Source: JAUZPB01 sp037140715
GTDB lineage: Bacteria; Bacteroidota; Ignavibacteria; Ignavibacteriales; SURF-24
Reading direction: 5' to 3'
DNA length: 57,283 bases
NCBI GenBank assembly: GCA_037140715.1
Contig: JBAXDX010000004.1
Span: 1-57,283 of the forward strand
A model generated the notes under the pieces. It was not told the origin of the DNA. It ran no database searches and saw nothing but the letters and a program-made list of their open reading frames with translations. A program made the translations under genes and the position numbers. The first letter of the stretch is position 1. The number at the start of each line of letters is the position of its first letter. Positions 54,207-57,283 of the stretch are shown one piece after another.

Positions 54207-54656
54207 ATGAAGTTAGAAGAAGAAATACAACAGGATCATTTTATAAACGGCTATCATAAAGCCGTAGTTAATATTATCTATACAAACAACTGGATTGTAC
54301 AAAAACAATCAGGAATATGTAAACCTTACGGAATTACTGAACAACAGTATAATATTTTAAGAATACTAAGAGGACAACATCCAAAGCCGGCAACAATAAA
54401 ACTACTTGTGGAAAGAATGCTCAATAAAATGTCAGATGCATCACGTCTTGTAGAAAAACTGAGGCTTACAGGACTTGCCGAACGCTGTATCTGTCCTGAC
54501 AACAGGCGCAGTGCCGATGTAAGCATAACAGAAAAAGGTCTCGATATTCTAAGTAAGATTGATAAACTGCAGGACGAAGTACAGACCTATATGTTAAATC
54601 TTAACGAACAGGAAATAAACCAGCTAAACACCCTCCTCGATAAACTACGCGGATAA
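54207..54656 (+). CDS. MarR-family transcriptional regulator
   Basis: The 149 residues form a winged helix-turn-helix: YGITEQQYNILRILRGQHPK, then LLVERMLNKMSDASRLVEKL as the recognition helix region, and the wing GLAERCICPDNRRSADVSIT. The family usually binds aromatic or oxidative ligands as dimers and represses a nearby gene. Its position just after a nitroreductase suggests a redox-related target. A short terminator follows. Confidence 0.9.
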   Translation: MKLEEEIQQDHFINGYHKAVVNIIYTNNWIVQKQSGICKPYGITEQQYNILRILRGQHPKPATIKLLVERMLNKMSDASRLVEKLRLTGLAERCICPDNRRSADVSITEKGLDILSKIDKLQDEVQTYMLNLNEQEINQLNTLLDKLRG

Positions 54657-54686
54657 TACCTGATGATAAATGCTTAAACCTGACTG

Positions 54687-54710
54687 AAGCACGCTTGCTT
54701 TTTTTATTTT
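54687..54710 (+). terminator. Rho-independent terminator after the MarR gene
   Basis: AAGCA (54687-54691) pairs with TGCTT (54696-54700) around CGCT, followed directly by TTTTTATTTT. The stem is short (5 bp), but the U-tract is clear. Confidence 0.55.
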
Positions 54711-54803
54711 AATAGACTAATATTATCAGAGAGAAGGCAGGCGCAGACTTTAATAGTCATTGTCGCGAAAGAGTATTTCTAATTGTAAAACAGGGAGGCT
54801 GTA

Positions 54804-57017
54804 ATGCGAAAGAGAATTCTTCTGGTATTATGCGTATCATTTACCATCGCTGTATTCCCGCAGCAGAGCAGCCGGAATATTTCATTTAGCGAAGCGATGT
54901 TTTATCCGTCAAAAGAGAACTGCGAATTTGTTGAGATATATAACCTCAACACTGAAATGAGTATCAACCTTTCAAACTTTACGATTAAATATCAAACATC
55001 AAAGCCTGATACTGTTCTGCCGGTATCAGGTGGCATGTTCCTCCCTCCGCTGTCATACGCTGTTATCTTCGAAGGAGACTATGATTTTAAGTCAGGGCTT
55101 TATAACTCTATAATTCCAAAAGAAGCACTCGTACTAAAGATTAATAAAAACGCATTCGGTTCGCTCGGTATGTCAAACACATCGGACAGAACTCTGCGCC
55201 TGATTAACTCAGACGGAGACACCGTTGACACCTATACATATTCAGCAAATAATAAAGCCGGCCGCTCAGATGAAAAAATTACTCTGTCAAAAGATAATTC
55301 GCTGATAAACTGGACTAACTCGATAACCATGAATGGCACACCGGGTGCAAAAAACTCCGTCGCGCTAAGCAACAGGTTTTATATAAGCTCATTCTATTTT
55401 ACTCCGTTAAACCCTGCATGGGATGAAGAGATAAATATATTTGTAACGGTAAAGAACATTAGTCCGGCTTCGGCAGAATCACTTACGGTTAATCTTTATA
55501 ATGATATGAACTTCGATTCCAGCGGAACAACGTCTGAAATAATATATTCACGGGACTATAATCTTGCCACACCGGATTCCATTAATATACAAACTTCATT
55601 GCAAAAACTTTCGGCAGGCACTTACCAGATGATAGCAGAAGTTATTAGCACCGGAGATTCTTCTGCCATAAAATCTATTATAAAATTATCTGTCTCAGCT
55701 CCGCCCGGTAAACCCAATGATATTTTAATAAATGAAATAATGTATGCTCCTCTGACAAACGAGCCGGAATGGATTGAACTGTATAACCCAAACCAGCAGA
55801 CGATTAACCTGAAGAACTGGAAACTGAACGATAAATCCGGCTCCGTTACAATTATTCAAAAAGATTTTTCGGTTAAAGCCGATGAGTATCTGATACTCGC
55901 AAAAGATTCGACAATTAAAAAGTACTACGGAATTCAATCCCTGATTATCTGCCTGAATCTCCCCTCGCTGAATAATTCAGGCGATATGCTTGCGCTCCAT
56001 GATGTGGCTAACGTTACAATAGACAGCCTTTACTATCTGCCTTCATGGGGCGGAAGCAACGGACATTCGCTTGAAAGAATATCCGCCGGCTCCGCTTCAT
56101 GCGACAGCTCCAACTGGGCAACTTCTTTAAGTCCTTATAAAGCTACTCCGGGAAATGAGAACAGCGTCCGAAACCTTACCGGATATGAACGCGGCACAGT
56201 TATAATTAATGAAATAATGTTCTATCCCTCGGATGATAACACGGAATTCATTGAACTTTATAACAAGAGCGGACAGACTATCAACATTGGCGGCTGGCTG
56301 GCTGGCAAAGTTACAGGTGAGCGATTCATACTCGCAAATGAAAATCAGTCTTTGAATCCGGGAGACTTCTTTATCATCGCTGCCGATTCCCTTTTATTCA
56401 ATAATTATCCATACATGCGAACCGCAGGCAACGTAATGATTATAAACAGAACCGGTCTTGGACTTAACAACGCAGAGGACAATATTATTCTCAGAGATGC
56501 CTTAGGCAATATTATTGATTCTGTTTATTATTCGGACAAGTGGCATAACAAAGGATTCTCTGTAACAAAGAATAAATCGCTTGAGAGAGTAAACCCGGTG
56601 TCAGGCTCAAATGACAATTCAAACTGGAGCACTTCAGTCGCGGATGAAGGCGCAACTCCCGGCAAAACAAACAGCATCTACGTCATTAATCAAAAAGTTG
56701 ATAAGAATTTCTCTATACTTCCCAATCCATTCTCGCCCGATAATGATGGATTTGAAGATGTTGCAATCATAAGTTATAATTCCCCGCGCGAAATCACGGG
56801 CATAAGGCTTAAAATATTTGACAGTCAGGGCAGACTGGTGCGCACAATTATTAACCAGTCAGGAAGTTCACGCGGCTCCATAATATTTAACGGTTGCAAT
56901 GATAACGGTACCCCGCTAAGAATTGGTATATACATTTTACTTCTCGAAGAGCTTGACACGAATTCAACCGTTACGGAAACACTCAAATCTGTTGTGGTTA
57001 TTGCAAGAAAATTATAA
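54804..57017 (+). CDS. Secreted lamin-tail-domain protein with FlgD-like C-terminus
   Basis: The 737 residues begin with a signal peptide (ILLVLCVSFTIAVFPQQSS). Three lamin-tail (LTD) domains are visible: about 25-185 (ISFSEAMFYPSKENCEFVEI), about 310-455 (NEIMYAPLTNEPEWIELYN), and about 470-625 (NEIMFYPSDDNTEFIELYN). A CARDB-like Ig domain lies between the first two. The C-terminus (about 640-737, FSILPNPFSPDNDGFEDVA) is a FlgD-like Ig fold of the type used by cell-surface and type IX-secreted proteins in this phylum group. It is probably surface-exposed or secreted. GGAGG precedes the ATG. Confidence 0.85.
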   Translation: MRKRILLVLCVSFTIAVFPQQSSRNISFSEAMFYPSKENCEFVEIYNLNTEMSINLSNFTIKYQTSKPDTVLPVSGGMFLPPLSYAVIFEGDYDFKSGLYNSIIPKEALVLKINKNAFGSLGMSNTSDRTLRLINSDGDTVDTYTYSANNKAGRSDEKITLSKDNSLINWTNSITMNGTPGAKNSVALSNRFYISSFYFTPLNPAWDEEINIFVTVKNISPASAESLTVNLYNDMNFDSSGTTSEIIYSRDYNLATPDSINIQTSLQKLSAGTYQMIAEVISTGDSSAIKSIIKLSVSAPPGKPNDILINEIMYAPLTNEPEWIELYNPNQQTINLKNWKLNDKSGSVTIIQKDFSVKADEYLILAKDSTIKKYYGIQSLIICLNLPSLNNSGDMLALHDVANVTIDSLYYLPSWGGSNGHSLERISAGSASCDSSNWATSLSPYKATPGNENSVRNLTGYERGTVIINEIMFYPSDDNTEFIELYNKSGQTINIGGWLAGKVTGERFILANENQSLNPGDFFIIAADSLLFNNYPYMRTAGNVMIINRTGLGLNNAEDNIILRDALGNIIDSVYYSDKWHNKGFSVTKNKSLERVNPVSGSNDNSNWSTSVADEGATPGKTNSIYVINQKVDKNFSILPNPFSPDNDGFEDVAIISYNSPREITGIRLKIFDSQGRLVRTIINQSGSSRGSIIFNGCNDNGTPLRIGIYILLLEELDTNSTVTETLKSVVVIARKL

Positions 57018-57236
57018 TACCCCCGTTAGTATCTTACCAAACAACCCGGCACCAGGGCAAGATTTGAAACCTGTATATGTTTCACCTGCAGAGGAAGCTA
57101 CTCTTTTAGAACCCGATAATCCTGATTAAAAGTGGGGAACAAAATATCCGAATTCAGAGCCATGATTCATTTCCTGCTGACTGCTTATCATACAAATCAG
57201 AAGAATCACAGTTCTGACAATTTACCCGTGTTATAG

Positions 57237-57279
57237 CAAAGTAGAAATGTCACAGATTCGCCAAAATAGAAATGTCACT
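57237..57279. repeat. Possible insertion-sequence end at the window edge
   Basis: CAAAGTAGAAATGTCACA (57237-57254) and CAAAATAGAAATGTCACT (57262-57279) are direct repeats 25 bp apart at the end of the window. Repeated TAGAAATGTCAC motifs at an element tip suggest an IS21-like or related insertion sequence that continues beyond the window. No transposase is present here. The 57018-57236 stretch has a short open frame with no start (ending 57129) that I cannot assign. Confidence 0.4.
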
Positions 57280-57283
57280 TTAA

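Overview
This 57.3 kb window looks chromosomal and comes from a Gram-negative bacterium of the Bacteroidota/Chlorobiota/Ignavibacteriota group; Ignavibacteria-like is my best guess. The evidence is indirect: Kdo and heptose transferases (lipopolysaccharide), a DUF5020 outer-membrane barrel, a lamin-tail-domain exoprotein with a FlgD-like C-terminal module, queC/queF, hslVU, and many TTG starts. No rRNA, tRNA or CRISPR array was found.

Layout. 0.16-4.3 kb: RNase P RNA, then recJ-yebC-ruvC-ruvA on the plus strand (recombination and repair). 4.3-11.6 kb: minus-strand housekeeping and envelope genes (FAH-family hydrolase, a secreted protein, clpX coupled to a large TPR protein, a DUF5020 barrel) and two convergent unknown genes. 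11.8-32.6 kb is the accessory region. It holds a heptapeptide-repeat gene broken by a 7-bp duplication; a hsdM-hsdS-hsdR type I restriction-modification locus studded with copies of one structured inverted-repeat element; a visibly AT-rich, tightly overlapping five-gene operon (DUF1848 radical-SAM-like protein, SAM methyltransferase-like protein, compact UvrD-type helicase, two unknown proteins); a WYL regulator divergent from sbcD-sbcC; and a decayed second type I locus (hsdM 3' remnant plus rhuM) ending in a deletion-derived IS element.

32.6-57 kb returns to core genes: waaA and a GT9 glycosyltransferase, a heterodimeric ABC exporter, an orphan CHASE/PAS histidine kinase, murI, a second heptapeptide-repeat ORF next to glnD, queC-queF, a pyrimidine nucleoside phosphorylase with a coupled 40-residue ORF, hslV-hslU, tandem YceI proteins, a nitroreductase with a MarR regulator, and a large lamin-tail exoprotein. 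The right edge carries a repeated motif that looks like an insertion-sequence end.

The best candidate for an undescribed system is the operon at 20.77-25.56 kb. It lies between restriction-modification genes and a probable DNA-damage-responsive WYL/sbcCD module, is compositionally distinct, and combines a C-terminal CX3CX2C cluster protein, a methyltransferase fold and a DNA helicase with two proteins of no recognisable family. A defence or nucleic-acid-modification role is inferred from neighbourhood and domain content only.
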